Source: Campylobacter corcagiensis
GTDB taxonomy: Bacteria > Campylobacterota > Campylobacteria > Campylobacterales > Campylobacteraceae
NCBI RefSeq assembly: GCF_013201645.1
Contig: NZ_CP053842.1
Coordinates: 496,001-560,000 of the forward strand
Direction of reading: 5' to 3'
Length of the DNA: 64,000 nucleotides
In this document: positions 17,765 to 27,057 of the stretch, one piece after another
Numbering within the stretch: the stretch's first letter is position 1
How the letters are laid out: each line of letters begins with the position of its first letter
The notes under the pieces: generated by a model
Seen by the model: the letters and a program-made list of their open reading frames with translations, nothing else
What the model was told of the DNA's origin: nothing
The model's database searches: none
Made by a program: the position numbers and the translations under genes

Positions 17765-18447
17765 AATTTAACTTTATAACTCTTTTTCCAAATCTAATCA
17801 AGCCTTATTTTAGTGATAGCATTCTAAAAAGGGCGGTTGAAACTAATCTTCTAGAGCTAAATTTTATAAATCCAAGAGATTTTACTAAAGACAGACATAA
17901 AAAAGTTGATGATTATATGATAGGTGGTGGAGCTGGGCTTCTTATACAGGTAGAACCACTAGAATTAGCACTTAGAAGTATAAGTGAAAAAACTAGAGTG
18001 ATATATTTAACGCCAAATGGTAAGCTTTTTAAACAAAATGATGCTAAAAGATTAGCAAAATTTGATAGTATAACTTTAGTTTGTGGTAGATATGAAGGCA
18101 TTGATGAGAGATTTATAGAGCGAAATGTAAATGAGTGTTTTTGTATCGGAGATTTTATATTAACAGGTGGCGAACTTGGAGCTTTATGCGTGGCAGATGC
18201 TATAAGTAGGCAGGTTAGTGGTGTTTTAGGAAATAGTGATAGCTTAGTGGATGAAAGCTTTGAAAATGGTTTTTTAGAAGCACCAAATTTTACAAAACCA
18301 AATGTTTTTGAAAATTCTTGTGTGGTTTCAGAGTTTTTAAAGGGAAATCACGCTAAAATATCAGCTTTGAAATTTAGTATGTCAAAGCTTAGGACGAATT
18401 ACTACCGTCCAGATTTGTATTATCAAAGGAAAAGTTATGAGAAATAA
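17761..18447 (+). CDS. trmD: tRNA (guanine-37-N1)-methyltransferase
   Basis: The 228-residue SPOUT enzyme shows the SAM-binding trefoil knot with [13 protein letters not shown] and [13 protein letters not shown], and the N-terminal [10 protein letters not shown]. It methylates G37 next to the anticodon and so prevents frameshifting. Its ATG overlaps the rimM stop in ATGA, and its end overlaps rplS by 11 bases. The C-terminal domain is slightly shorter than in E. coli. Confidence 0.97.
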   Translation: MKFNFITLFPNLIKPYFSDSILKRAVETNLLELNFINPRDFTKDRHKKVDDYMIGGGAGLLIQVEPLELALRSISEKTRVIYLTPNGKLFKQNDAKRLAKFDSITLVCGRYEGIDERFIERNVNECFCIGDFILTGGELGALCVADAISRQVSGVLGNSDSLVDESFENGFLEAPNFTKPNVFENSCVVSEFLKGNHAKISALKFSMSKLRTNYYRPDLYYQRKSYEK

Positions 18448-18793
18448 ATATATTGAAGCGTTTGAAAACGCTCAGGTAGCAGAGAAAAGTATACCTGATT
18501 TTAGAGCAGGTGATACTTTAAGAGTTGCTGTTAAGATAGAAGAAGGCGGTAAAACAAGAATTCAAAATTTTGAAGGTGTTTGTATAGCTAGAAGAGGTCA
18601 AGGTACAGGCGAGACTTTCATCATTAGAAAAATTGGTGCTAATAGCATTGGCGTAGAGAGAATTTTCCCACTTTATAGTGATAGCTTAGAAGAAATTCAA
18701 GTTTTAAGAAAAGGAAAAGTTAGAAGAGCAAAACTATTCTATCTAAGAAATAGAAGAGGTAAGGCTGCTAAAATTAGAGAGCTTAGAAAATAG
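18437..18793 (+). CDS. rplS: 50S ribosomal protein L19
   Basis: L19 (118 residues) is recognised by [16 protein letters not shown], the [14 protein letters not shown] core and the basic C-terminus [15 protein letters not shown]. It lies at the interface of the two ribosomal subunits. The AAGGAAAAG for its start lies within the end of trmD. A hairpin terminator follows. Confidence 0.98.
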   Translation: MRNKYIEAFENAQVAEKSIPDFRAGDTLRVAVKIEEGGKTRIQNFEGVCIARRGQGTGETFIIRKIGANSIGVERIFPLYSDSLEEIQVLRKGKVRRAKLFYLRNRRGKAAKIRELRK

Positions 18794-18804
18794 ATATTTA
18801 ATTC

Positions 18805-18833
18805 AATCTCAGATTTGCTCCAAATTTGAGATT
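18805..18833 (+). terminator. Terminator after rplS
   Basis: Thirteen-base arms (18805-18817 and 18821-18833) pair with one G-U around a CTC loop and are followed by ACTCTTTATTT. It ends the rpsP-rplS operon. Confidence 0.8.
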
Positions 18834-18935
18834 ACTCTTTATTTAAATTTAAAAAGGTCTAAATTTTCTACTTTAAAATTTATCATTTTAACTAAAAACT
18901 GTAAAATTTAAAAACTATTGATTCTATTTTATTAA

Positions 18936-18941
18936 TATAAT
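18936..18941 (+). promoter_or_regulatory. -10 box for the YceI gene
   Basis: A TATAAT lies here, followed by AAAGGAGA at 18958-18965. The box overlaps an upstream in-frame ATG at 18940, which shows that this ATG cannot be the real start. Confidence 0.6.
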
Positions 18942-18969
18942 GTCATCAAAATATATTAAAGGAGAGATG

Positions 18970-19458
18970 GTGAAATTTAGTTCAGATTTAGCACATTCTA
19001 ATGTAAGTTTTAAAGTTAAACACTTAGGTATTGCAAATATTAAAGGTGGATTTAATAAATTTAATGCTGATTTTGAGTTTAATAAAGATACAAAAACATT
19101 TAAAACCCTCAAGGCAGATATAGATGTTAACTCCATTTATACTTCAGTAGAAAAAAGAGATGAGCATTTAAGGAGTGCTGATTTCTTTGAAGTAGAGAAA
19201 TTTCCAAAGATGAAATTTGTAGGTAAGAAATTTAGCGATGATCAAATAGTTGGAGAACTAACTATTAAAGATGTTACTGAAGATATAACTCTTGATTATA
19301 AATTTGGTGGAATTTTTCATGATGAAGAAAATAGTAGCTACAAACTCGGATTTTCTTTAAGAGGCAAGCTTGATAGAGTCAAATTTAATGTTGGCAAATC
19401 AACACCTATGATTGGAGATACTATCAAAATAAATATAGATATAGAAGCTATATCATAA
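18970..19458 (+). CDS. YceI family lipocalin-like protein, apparently without signal peptide
   Basis: The protein has about 162 residues. YceI proteins are beta-barrels that hold isoprenoid-like lipids. Typical pieces are SNVSFKVKHLGIANIKGGF near the start, the VEKRDEHLRSADFF loop and the closing VGKSTPMIGDTIKINIDIEA. I place the start at the GTG at 18970, five bases after AAAGGAGA; the ATG at 18967 sits too close to that site, and the ATG at 18940 lies in the -10 box. None of these starts gives a signal peptide, although most YceI proteins are periplasmic, so this one probably works in the cytoplasm. It stands alone between a promoter and a terminator. Confidence 0.88.
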   Translation: MKFSSDLAHSNVSFKVKHLGIANIKGGFNKFNADFEFNKDTKTFKTLKADIDVNSIYTSVEKRDEHLRSADFFEVEKFPKMKFVGKKFSDDQIVGELTIKDVTEDITLDYKFGGIFHDEENSSYKLGFSLRGKLDRVKFNVGKSTPMIGDTIKINIDIEAIS

Positions 19459-19463
19459 TTATA

Positions 19464-19483
19464 AAGGCTGAAATTTCAGCCTT
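19464..19483 (+). terminator. Terminator after the YceI gene
   Basis: Perfect 8-base arms with an AATT loop (AAGGCTGA, TCAGCCTT) are followed by a T-rich stretch. It separates the YceI gene from the moxR operon. Confidence 0.8.
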
Positions 19484-19556
19484 GCTATTAATTTTATTTT
19501 TATCACTTCTGTTTTTAAATTTCTTAAAATCGCAATAATAATTTATTTACCCCTTA

Positions 19557-19562
19557 TATAAT
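19557..19562 (+). promoter_or_regulatory. -10 box for the moxR/bat operon
   Basis: TATAAT, preceded by TA and an AT-rich region, lies 40 bases before the moxR start. No clear -35 is seen. Confidence 0.5.
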
Positions 19563-19602
19563 CAAAACAGTTAAAATACCCAAAATTTTTAATAGGTAGA
19601 AA

Positions 19603-20550
19603 ATGAGTCAAGTTATAGAAAATATCAAAAATGAAGTTAAAAAAGTCATTGTTGGTCAAGAAGAACTTATAAACTCTCTTCTTATAGGACTTGTTGCAAA
19701 CGGTCATATTTTAGTTGAAGGTGTTCCAGGACTAGCTAAAACTACAGCTATTAACTCCTTAGCAAAAGCTATAGGTCTTAGTTTTAAGCGTGTTCAGTTT
19801 ACTCCAGATCTTTTACCAAGTGATATAGTTGGTAGTGAAATTTATAATATGAAAACAGGAAATTTTGAGATAAAAAAAGGTCCTGCTTTTACAAATTTGC
19901 TTTTAGCTGATGAGATAAACCGTGCTCCATCAAAGGTTCAGTCTGCACTTTTAGAGGTTATGCAAGAACATCAAATAACTATTGGCGATAAGAGTTTTAA
20001 AATAGATGAGCCATTTTTGGTTATGGCTACGCAAAACCCTATCGAGCAAGAAGGGGCTTATCGTTTGCCTGAAGCTCAGCTAGATAGATTTATGATGAAT
20101 GTTTTAGTTGGGTATAATAGTTTTGATGAAGAAGTTGAGATTGTTGATAGAGTTGCTGTTAAAGGCTTTGATAAGATAGAGCAGGTTGCAACAAAAGATG
20201 ATATTTTAGCTTTAAGAGAGGAGCCAAAAAATATCCATATAGATGAAGAGGTTAAACGCTACATAATCCGTTTAATCCACGCTACAAGAGAGCCTGAAGA
20301 TTATGCTCTATCTGAACTTAGAGAGTACATTCAGTTTGGTGCTAGTCCAAGAGCTAGTATTGATCTATATAAGGCTAGTTTAGCATTTGCTTTTATTAAT
20401 TCTAAAGATTATGTAACTCCGCTTGATATTGCTAAAATAGTTAAAAGCGTCCTAAGACACCGCATAACCCTAAACTACAAAGCCCGTGCAAAAGGCATAA
20501 CTACAGATGATATCATCTCAAAAGTTTTAGAAGCTGTAAAGGCACCGTAA
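19603..20550 (+). CDS. MoxR family AAA+ ATPase
   Basis: This 315-residue ATPase has Walker A GVPGLAKTT (40-48), Walker B LLLADEINRAPS (D103, E104) and sensor 1 in MATQNPIEQEG, the usual MoxR pattern. MoxR proteins act as chaperones that help activate or insert metal cofactors in partners with von Willebrand A domains. It is the first gene of a run with DUF58, a small membrane protein, two VWA proteins, a TPR protein and BatD, the aerotolerance (Bat) operon. A short AGG site precedes the ATG. Confidence 0.93.
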   Translation: MSQVIENIKNEVKKVIVGQEELINSLLIGLVANGHILVEGVPGLAKTTAINSLAKAIGLSFKRVQFTPDLLPSDIVGSEIYNMKTGNFEIKKGPAFTNLLLADEINRAPSKVQSALLEVMQEHQITIGDKSFKIDEPFLVMATQNPIEQEGAYRLPEAQLDRFMMNVLVGYNSFDEEVEIVDRVAVKGFDKIEQVATKDDILALREEPKNIHIDEEVKRYIIRLIHATREPEDYALSELREYIQFGASPRASIDLYKASLAFAFINSKDYVTPLDIAKIVKSVLRHRITLNYKARAKGITTDDIISKVLEAVKAP

Positions 20551-20551
20551 A

Positions 20552-21376
20552 TTGCAAAGAGCAAAAGAGATCTTTTTAAAAGCCAAAAAAGATGTTACAA
20601 ATCTAAATTTTGGTCTTAGTTTAAGTAAATTTGGAAGTGATGGGTTAGATTTTTCTGAGATAAGGGATTACTCTAATGATGATGTTAAAAAGATAAACTG
20701 GAAAGCAACAGCTAGAAGTATGGAGCTAAAAAGTAATGTTTTTAACGAAACAAAACAGCTAAATATCGTCATAGCATTTATGCTTAGTGGGAGTTTAAAT
20801 TTTGGCTCAAGTAGGCTTAAATTTGACCTAGCAGTTGAGATTTTAGCTCTTTTAGGTCTTGCTAGTGTTATCTCAAAAAACGCTGTATATCCATATGTTT
20901 TTAGTCAAAAACTAGAGTTTTTTACAGAGCCACTGTTTAGTGAAGATGGAATTTTCGAGCTTGTTAATACCGTTTTGAACACTCAAATTTTAGGCAAAAA
21001 ACCAAATTTCAAAGCACTTTGTGACGCCATAAATTTAGCTCATAAAAAAAGATCTATGATTTTTATAATATCTGACTTTTTAGAAGATAGTGTTGGCATA
21101 AGTGAAATAGCTTATTACAACGATGTTTACGCGCTTTGTATAAGAGATAGAGCTGAAGAAGATATCTCTATGTTTGGTGAGTTAAATTTCATAGATCCTA
21201 CAAATTTTAGTGCTTTTAAGACAAATATTGATAAAGGCATCTCAAAGCGTTATAAAGAGCTTTTAAAATCTCATGATGACAAGATTAGGGAGCATTTTTT
21301 ACAAAATAGTGTCTCGTTTACGAAATTTTATAGCGATGATGATATTGTGCATAAATTTTTGGGTTTGATGAGGTAA
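20552..21376 (+). CDS. DUF58 domain protein of the Bat operon
   Basis: The 274-residue protein holds the DUF58 core GLDFSEIRDYSNDDVKKINWKATAR near residues 30-55, followed by a VWA-like fold with a FIISDFLED strand. DUF58 proteins go with MoxR ATPases almost everywhere, and the function is presumed to be in complex assembly. The start is TTG, one base after the moxR stop. No membrane segment or signal is seen, so it is probably cytosolic. Confidence 0.87.
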   Translation: MQRAKEIFLKAKKDVTNLNFGLSLSKFGSDGLDFSEIRDYSNDDVKKINWKATARSMELKSNVFNETKQLNIVIAFMLSGSLNFGSSRLKFDLAVEILALLGLASVISKNAVYPYVFSQKLEFFTEPLFSEDGIFELVNTVLNTQILGKKPNFKALCDAINLAHKKRSMIFIISDFLEDSVGISEIAYYNDVYALCIRDRAEEDISMFGELNFIDPTNFSAFKTNIDKGISKRYKELLKSHDDKIREHFLQNSVSFTKFYSDDDIVHKFLGLMR

Positions 21377-21378
21377 AC

Positions 21379-21750
21379 ATGGAAGGCTTAAGAGATATAA
21401 AAGGATTGGCTGGAATTCCTGATTATAGCCTACTTTATATTGTAGCTATAGTTTTTATTTTTGCAATTATTGTATTTTTAATTTATAAGTATTTTACAAA
21501 GCCAAAGTATATTTTTAAAGTACTAAGTCCAAAAGAGTTAGCTTTTAAAGAGTTAAAAAGCATAAATTTAGATGATACTAAAAGTAGCGTTTACACTTTT
21601 ACACAAAATTTTACGTATTTTGACGATAGTGATGAAGTTAGAAATTTTGTAGATAGTTTAGAAATTTATAAGTATAAAAAAGATGTGTCAAATTTAAGCC
21701 AAGATGATAAGGAATTTATTAAAAATTTCATTAGCAGGATAAGCTTATGA
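21379..21750 (+). CDS. Small single-span membrane protein of the Bat operon (DUF4381-like)
   Basis: This 123-residue protein has one strong membrane segment (about 19-40) followed by a charged cytosolic helix region of about 80 residues. Position and layout match the DUF4381 protein found between DUF58 and BatA in other aerotolerance operons, though sequence similarity is too weak to be sure by eye. It starts two bases after the DUF58 gene and overlaps batA by four bases. Confidence 0.7.
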   Translation: MEGLRDIKGLAGIPDYSLLYIVAIVFIFAIIVFLIYKYFTKPKYIFKVLSPKELAFKELKSINLDDTKSSVYTFTQNFTYFDDSDEVRNFVDSLEIYKYKKDVSNLSQDDKEFIKNFISRISL

Positions 21751-22628
21751 GTTTTGAGTACCCTTTTGCTTTTTTGATTATACTTTTATATCTTATTTGC
21801 CTTAAATTTTGTAAGCAAAAAAAACAGAGCATTTACTTTTCAAACATAAAAATGCTTAAAAAAAGCTCAAGTGTTAAAAATATTTTTCTAGAAATTCTGA
21901 AATTTCTAGCTATTTTTGCTCTTAGCGTAGCACTTGCTAGCCCTGTGAAAAAAGATGAACTACAAAGTTCAAACAATAAAGAGGGATATGAGATAGTTTT
22001 AGCGCTTGATTCAAGCGGGTCTATGCTAGTAGATGATAGATTTGAAAAAACTAAGGCTATATTAAGCGAGTTCATAGATAAAAGAAAAGATGATAAAATC
22101 GCCCTAACTATATACGCAAGCTTTTCATATGTAGCCATACCTTTAACTTATGATAAAGCAAGTATAAAAGGTCTTCTTGATCTTATAGGGGTTGGCGTAG
22201 CAGGTCAACAAACAGCCATTTATGAAGCGCTGTTTATGAGTGCAAATCTCTTTAAAGATAGCAAAACCAAAGATAGAGTTATCATTCTTCCTACAGATGG
22301 CGTTAATAATATAAATACCATTCCACCAGAAATTGCTATCAAAACAGCTCAAAAATACAACGCCAAAGTTTATACTATAGGCATTGGAAATAGAAGGCAA
22401 CTTGATGAAGCTTCACTTGTTCAAATAGCAAAAGAGACAGGCGGACGCTACTTTCAAGTAAATGATGCAAAAGATTTATCTGGTGTTTATGAAGCCATCG
22501 ACCAGCTTGAAAAGAGCAAAATAGAAAGCGAAAGATATGTTAAAACAAGCTATTATTATCAGCTTCCAGCACTGATTGGCGTGGGAATTTTGGCATTTTT
22601 GTTTATATTAAGGAGAGTAAATGTTTAG
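21747..22628 (+). CDS. batA: von Willebrand factor A protein, BatA type
   Basis: The 293-residue protein has an N-terminal membrane helix pair (about 5-20 and 50-66), a VWA domain with the MIDAS motif DSSGS (D88, S90, S92) and LPTDG, and a C-terminal membrane helix. It therefore exposes the VWA domain to the periplasm between two anchors. In Bacteroides the Bat proteins support oxygen tolerance; the molecular role is open. It overlaps the genes on both sides (4 and 8 bases). Confidence 0.9.
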   Translation: MSFEYPFAFLIILLYLICLKFCKQKKQSIYFSNIKMLKKSSSVKNIFLEILKFLAIFALSVALASPVKKDELQSSNNKEGYEIVLALDSSGSMLVDDRFEKTKAILSEFIDKRKDDKIALTIYASFSYVAIPLTYDKASIKGLLDLIGVGVAGQQTAIYEALFMSANLFKDSKTKDRVIILPTDGVNNINTIPPEIAIKTAQKYNAKVYTIGIGNRRQLDEASLVQIAKETGGRYFQVNDAKDLSGVYEAIDQLEKSKIESERYVKTSYYYQLPALIGVGILAFLFILRRVNV

Positions 22629-23556
22629 CTTTTTAGAACCAAACTATCTATATCTTTTGCTACTTTTGCCATTTTTATATATTTTAGGTAAAAAAGATAG
22701 AAAAAAAGCTCTTTTTAGTAAAGAAGTGATGGATAAAATTTTAGTAAAAAACTATGGATTTAGTAAAAATTTAAGAAATTTATTAGCTATCTTTTCGCTT
22801 GCTTTTATAATTATGGCTATTTCAAGACCTGTAATAAAAGGCAAAGAAATTGAGATAAAAGATGATAAAATGGATGTTGTCGTAGCTATTGATATAAGTG
22901 ATTCTATGAGTGTTGATGACATATATCCAAACAGATTTGAGTTTGCAAAGAATAAATTTCATACCTTTTTAGACGAAGGGGTTGATAAAAGAGTAGGTGT
23001 GATAACTTTTGCTAGTAAGGCTTACGCTATTTCGCCAATTACTAGTGATTTAAACTCACTTAAATTTTTAGTTGATAACTTAAAATTTGAAAATTTTAGC
23101 CTTAAAGGAACTAGCATAATGAGTGCTTTAGAAGCTACCAAAGAGCTTTCAAAGTCAGCTAATAAAGTACTTTTAATTTTTACTGATGGTGGTGATGAGA
23201 GTAGTTTTAAAAATGAGATAGAGTATGCAAAAAAGCACGGTATAACGGTATTTGTCTACCTAACTGCTACTGATAAAGGGGCTTTGTTTAAAGCTCAAAA
23301 TGGAGATATGGTTCAGCTTAAGGCAAATCCAAACATTGCATCGTTAGCTACTAGCAGTGGTGGGGTTTTGATGAGAAATTTAGGAAGTTATGATATGAAA
23401 GTACTAAATGATGAAATTAGCAAAAAAAACAGCAAAAAAGATAGTGATACAACGCTTGCTGTTGGTCAAGTTGAGCTTTTTTATTTGCCGTTAGCTTTAG
23501 CTGTTTTGCTTATCTTTATGGCTAGTTTTTCACTTCCTTTAAGGAGTAAAAGTTGA
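22621..23556 (+). CDS. batB: von Willebrand factor A protein, BatB type
   Basis: This is a 311-residue paralogue of the preceding protein, with two N-terminal membrane segments, a VWA domain carrying MIDAS residues D91, S93 and S95 (DISDS) and FTDGGDES, and a final membrane helix followed by a short basic tail. The pair BatA/BatB is probably a heteromeric periplasmic metal-dependent binding complex. It overlaps batA by 8 and batC by 4 bases. Confidence 0.9.
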   Translation: MFSFLEPNYLYLLLLLPFLYILGKKDRKKALFSKEVMDKILVKNYGFSKNLRNLLAIFSLAFIIMAISRPVIKGKEIEIKDDKMDVVVAIDISDSMSVDDIYPNRFEFAKNKFHTFLDEGVDKRVGVITFASKAYAISPITSDLNSLKFLVDNLKFENFSLKGTSIMSALEATKELSKSANKVLLIFTDGGDESSFKNEIEYAKKHGITVFVYLTATDKGALFKAQNGDMVQLKANPNIASLATSSGGVLMRNLGSYDMKVLNDEISKKNSKKDSDTTLAVGQVELFYLPLALAVLLIFMASFSLPLRSKS

Positions 23557-24446
23557 AAAAAATTATAGTTTTAGCTCTGTTTTTAAATTTAGTAAACGCT
23601 GGGATATTTGATGTAAAAAAAGCTAAAAAAGCTTTTGAAGATGAAAATTTCACAAAAGCAGCCAAAATTTACTCAAATATAAGTGGCGATAAAGCTTTGT
23701 ATAATAAAGGCGTATCGCTATATAAAGATGGAAATTTCACTGAAGCTCTAAGGGCTTTTGGTGGGGTAACAGATCCAAATTTAGAATTTGAAAAACTCTA
23801 TAATCTCGGTAACTCTTTTGCAAATTTAGGAAGGTTTGATGAAGCAAAATTCTCTTATGAGAGTGCACTTAAGATAAAAGATGATGAAGATGCTAAATTT
23901 AACCTAGATATTGTCACAAAAGAGCTTGAAAAAGAAAAAAAAGGTGAAGAGAGTGATCCAGGCAAAAAAGATGATAAGACTGAAGATAAGAGAAAAGATG
24001 GCTATAGTGATAATAACCAAAGCGATCAAAATGAACGCCGTGATGATACAAAAGGGCAAAAAAGCCAAAATGAGTATAAAGAAGATGACAATAAAAGCAG
24101 CAATCAATACAGTGGTAGCCAAAATCAAGAAAAAGATAAAAACAAAAAAGACTCAGCACAGATAAAAAAAGAAAACAGTAGCGATATATCACAAGCTAGT
24201 AATGAAGAAGCAGATAAGCTAAAAGCTGATGAAAATGAGACTAAAAAAGATTTAAATGATAAGCAAAATAGTAGTGATTTACCCCTAGATGAGAGTGTAA
24301 AAGATATAGATCAAAACAGTGATCCAATAAGTGATATGGAGCTTAAAAAGTGGCAAAAAATACTTAAGGATAGAGAGCTTAGTACCAGAATGCTTGAGTT
24401 AAAAAGACAAGGAGATCCAAACGATGAAGATCTTAAGCCTTGGTAG
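23553..24446 (+). CDS. batC: TPR protein of the Bat operon, BatC type
   Basis: The 297-residue protein begins with a signal peptide ending near residue 17. Two to three TPR units follow (about 25-130). The second half is a very hydrophilic stretch rich in Lys, Asp, Ser, Asn and Gln (about 135-265), probably disordered, and it produces long false open frames on other strands. The C-terminus ends GDPNDEDLKPW, which resembles the conserved tails of BatC proteins. It overlaps batD by 23 bases. Confidence 0.85.
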   Translation: MKKIIVLALFLNLVNAGIFDVKKAKKAFEDENFTKAAKIYSNISGDKALYNKGVSLYKDGNFTEALRAFGGVTDPNLEFEKLYNLGNSFANLGRFDEAKFSYESALKIKDDEDAKFNLDIVTKELEKEKKGEESDPGKKDDKTEDKRKDGYSDNNQSDQNERRDDTKGQKSQNEYKEDDNKSSNQYSGSQNQEKDKNKKDSAQIKKENSSDISQASNEEADKLKADENETKKDLNDKQNSSDLPLDESVKDIDQNSDPISDMELKKWQKILKDRELSTRMLELKRQGDPNDEDLKPW

Positions 24447-25896
24447 AATTTTACTACCTTTTTTAATAATACTAAATTTATACGCAGATGTCAGTGCAAC
24501 TCCTGATAGATATGCTATTTATAAAGGAGAAAGCGTAAATATCACGCTAAGTGCTACAGGAAATGCACACTTTCCTGATGTATTTGACATAGCAGGATAT
24601 AAGGTTTTAGGAGCAAGTAGTTCTAGTTCTATAAATGTTGTAAATGGACAGATGACTAAGACTAGTTCTAAAACATTTAGCTTTAAGCCTGATAAAAACA
24701 TCACAGTGCCTAGTTTTTCTATAGAAGTAGATGGAGCTACTGAAAGTACAGCGCCTTTTGAAATCGTAGTCAAAGAGCCAGTTGCTAGCACTCAAGGAGA
24801 TGAGTTTGTAGTAGAACTTAGTCTTGATAAAGATGAGCTTATGGTTGGACAAAGTGCCAAACTTAGTGTTATATTTAAGATGAAAACAACAAGTAGAGTT
24901 GATGATATAAGGCTATCTGATCCAAAATTAAGTGATTTTTGGGTTGAAAATTTAGGACAAGGCAAACAAGAAATAGATGGTGAGTACATAAAAATGAGTA
25001 TGAATTATCTTATATTTGCACAAAAAAGTGGTGAATTTGAGATACCACCGATTACAGCTGCTATTGGGGTAGAAGCAGATGGCGGTGATCCATTTTTTGG
25101 ATCTATATTTAGAAATTTAAACTATAAACAAATTTACTCAAATAGCACTAAAATTAAAGTAAATCCACTTCCAAATGGACTTAGTTTATATGGGGATTTT
25201 CAAATAAGAGCTGAGGTTGATAAGAAGGTTATAAACGCAGGCGAACCGGTAAATTTCACCATAAGAGTTAGAGGTATAGGAAATGTAGATGATATATCTT
25301 CTTTTGAGATTAAAGAGCCAGATTTATTAGTTTATGCAGATGATCCAAAGCTTCAAAGAGGAATGATATCAGGAGAGTATGGCGGTGAATTTAGCCAAAA
25401 ATTTGCTATTGTCTCTGAGTCAAATTTTACCATTCCAAGTATGAGCTTTAGCTTTTATGATAAAAATTTAAAAGAGAGTAAAACCATAAAAACAGACCCG
25501 ATGAATATAGAAGTTATTCCAAGAGCTGTATCAAATTTAAATATAAACAGCGACTCTTCTTTAGAGTCTGATTGCTACCCAACTGAAGTTATAAACTATA
25601 AACCTGGAATTTTACCATTAATTGCATCATTTATTATGGGGGCTTTAAGTTTTTATGTGGCAATAAATTTTAAATTTAAAAGAGCTAAAAGACCAAAAAA
25701 AGAACTTGACATAAAAGATAAAATAAAAAGAGCAAAAACAGACAAAGAGCTATTAAATTTGCTTTTACCATATATAAATAAAAGTAAGAAAATAGATGAA
25801 ATTTTATCTTTTTTAGATGAAAATTTATATAAAAATACAAATCATAAAATAGATAAAAAAGAGATAATCAGTGAGTTTTTAAGGCTTGAAATTTGA
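24424..25896 (+). CDS. batD: BatD family oxygen-tolerance protein
   Basis: This 490-residue protein has a signal peptide ending around LYADVSA, several immunoglobulin-like beta domains typical of BatD (SLDKDELMVGQSAKLSVIF, then AEVDKKVINAGEPVNFTIRVRG), a membrane helix near residues 395-415 and a basic cytosolic tail. It is the last gene of the moxR-bat operon and would form the large periplasmic part of the Bat complex. Confidence 0.88.
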   Translation: MKILSLGRILLPFLIILNLYADVSATPDRYAIYKGESVNITLSATGNAHFPDVFDIAGYKVLGASSSSSINVVNGQMTKTSSKTFSFKPDKNITVPSFSIEVDGATESTAPFEIVVKEPVASTQGDEFVVELSLDKDELMVGQSAKLSVIFKMKTTSRVDDIRLSDPKLSDFWVENLGQGKQEIDGEYIKMSMNYLIFAQKSGEFEIPPITAAIGVEADGGDPFFGSIFRNLNYKQIYSNSTKIKVNPLPNGLSLYGDFQIRAEVDKKVINAGEPVNFTIRVRGIGNVDDISSFEIKEPDLLVYADDPKLQRGMISGEYGGEFSQKFAIVSESNFTIPSMSFSFYDKNLKESKTIKTDPMNIEVIPRAVSNLNINSDSSLESDCYPTEVINYKPGILPLIASFIMGALSFYVAINFKFKRAKRPKKELDIKDKIKRAKTDKELLNLLLPYINKSKKIDEILSFLDENLYKNTNHKIDKKEIISEFLRLEI

Positions 25897-25922
25897 AGGG
25901 GGTGAATTTTATCCCTTCAAAT
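25891..25922 (+). terminator. Terminator after batD
   Basis: Ten-base arms (25891-25900 and 25913-25922) with a GGG/CCC base enclose a 12-base loop. The 5' arm overlaps the batD stop. It closes the moxR-bat operon. Confidence 0.75.
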
Positions 25923-26117
25923 TAATAACTTTTAAAAGTAAAAATTTATTTAGTATAATAAGTTTTTATAAAATATTTTAGCTATATGAGTGAAAATTTA
26001 GTTTATTTTTAAGATTAATTTTTATATTTTTTATAAAAACAATTTACTATAAAGAAAAGGTTATAGATAAATAACTTTTTTGTTAAAAATTGTTTACCAT
26101 TTATCATATTTTTGTGG

Positions 26118-26123
26118 TACAAT
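26118..26123 (+). promoter_or_regulatory. -10 box for the first solute-binding protein
   Basis: TACAAT lies 34 bases before the ATG at 26158 in the 260-base gap between batD and this gene, the longest gap in the window. It overlaps an upstream reading-frame extension (ATG 26080) and so argues against that start. Nothing else was recognised in the AT-rich stretch 25930-26100. Confidence 0.55.
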
Positions 26124-26157
26124 TTCATACAAAATATATCTATCAAGGAGTGATATT

Positions 26158-26964
26158 ATGAAAAAGATTCTTTTGTGTTTGGCACTAGTTGCCTCAAGTT
26201 TGTTTTCTAACTCGCTAAGTGAGATTAAAAATAGTGGAGTTATTAGAGTTGGTGTATTTACAGACCAGCCACCATTTGGCTCATATAAAGATGGTCAATT
26301 TGAAGGCTTTGAAGTTGATTTTGCAAACCGTATAGCAAGAGATATCTTTGGTCAAAATGGAGGAAAAGTAGAATTTGTTCCTACGAAAGCTGCTGAAAGA
26401 ATAGATTTTTTACAAAATAATAAAGTAGATATCATATTAGCAACTTTAACTATAACTGATGAGAGATCTAGAATGGTTGACTTTTCTATGCCATATTTTG
26501 CTGTAAATATTGGCGTTTTAACAAGAAAAGATGATAATATTAAAAGTGTTTCAGATCTAAGAGGAAGACCTGTTTTGGTAGAGAGTGGAACTACTGGAGA
26601 GCTATTTTTCAAAAAAGAGGGCTATACTGTAGTTGAGTGTCCAAACTCAAATGAGTGCTATAGAATGCTAAAAGATAACAAAGCTGATGCATATGCAAAT
26701 GATAACCTGATTGTTCTTGCTTACCCTGTTATAGATAGATCTGTTTCTGTTGATATTAAGAATTTGGGTGCATCTGATTTCCTAGGAATTGCTGTTCAAA
26801 AAGGAAATAAAGAACTTTTAGATGTTATAAACAAAGAACTTATTAATCTAAGCAAAGAGGGCTTTTTTAGAAAGTCATTTAAGGATACAATTGACCCGTT
26901 CTATAAAGGTACAGCAGAAGAGAAATATTTCTTACTAGATGATATTTACTCTATTTTTGGATAA
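26158..26964 (+). CDS. Periplasmic amino-acid-type solute-binding protein (SBP family 3), first of a tandem pair
   Basis: The 268-residue protein has a signal peptide (MKKILLCLALVASSLFS) and a complete SBP_bac_3 domain: GVIRVGVFTDQPPFG, GFEVDFANRIARD, DIILATLTITDERSRMVDFSMPY and the hinge region ESGTTGE. Relatives such as PEB1a and CjaA of C. jejuni bind amino acids for ABC importers. The ATG at 26158 follows AAGGAG at 26145-26150. No permease or ATPase gene is adjacent, so it is an orphan here. A Cys pair (C-x5-C near residues 160-167) is shared with the next paralogue and could form a disulfide. The ligand is unknown. Confidence 0.88.
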   Translation: MKKILLCLALVASSLFSNSLSEIKNSGVIRVGVFTDQPPFGSYKDGQFEGFEVDFANRIARDIFGQNGGKVEFVPTKAAERIDFLQNNKVDIILATLTITDERSRMVDFSMPYFAVNIGVLTRKDDNIKSVSDLRGRPVLVESGTTGELFFKKEGYTVVECPNSNECYRMLKDNKADAYANDNLIVLAYPVIDRSVSVDIKNLGASDFLGIAVQKGNKELLDVINKELINLSKEGFFRKSFKDTIDPFYKGTAEEKYFLLDDIYSIFG

Positions 26965-26994
26965 TATTAGGAAGGGCTACCCTTCCTAATATTA
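26962..26994 (+). terminator. Terminator between the two solute-binding protein genes
   Basis: Perfect 14-base arms (26962-26975 and 26981-26994) enclose a GCTAC loop; the 5' arm includes the stop codon. A CACTTTT run follows. The two tandem genes therefore seem to be separate transcription units. Confidence 0.8.
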
Positions 26995-27057
26995 ATCACA
27001 CTTTTAACTACTATTTGATATTATTTCATACATTATATTTACTTTAAGGAACTGTTT

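Noticed and set aside
23904-24192. Long open frames on both strands over the middle of batC
   Set aside because: They are products of the Lys/Asp-rich low-complexity sequence; none has a ribosome site or recognisable protein character.
26080-26157. Upstream extension of the first solute-binding protein frame (ATG at 26080)
   Set aside because: It crosses the TACAAT promoter box, and AAGGAG plus a signal peptide mark the start at 26158.
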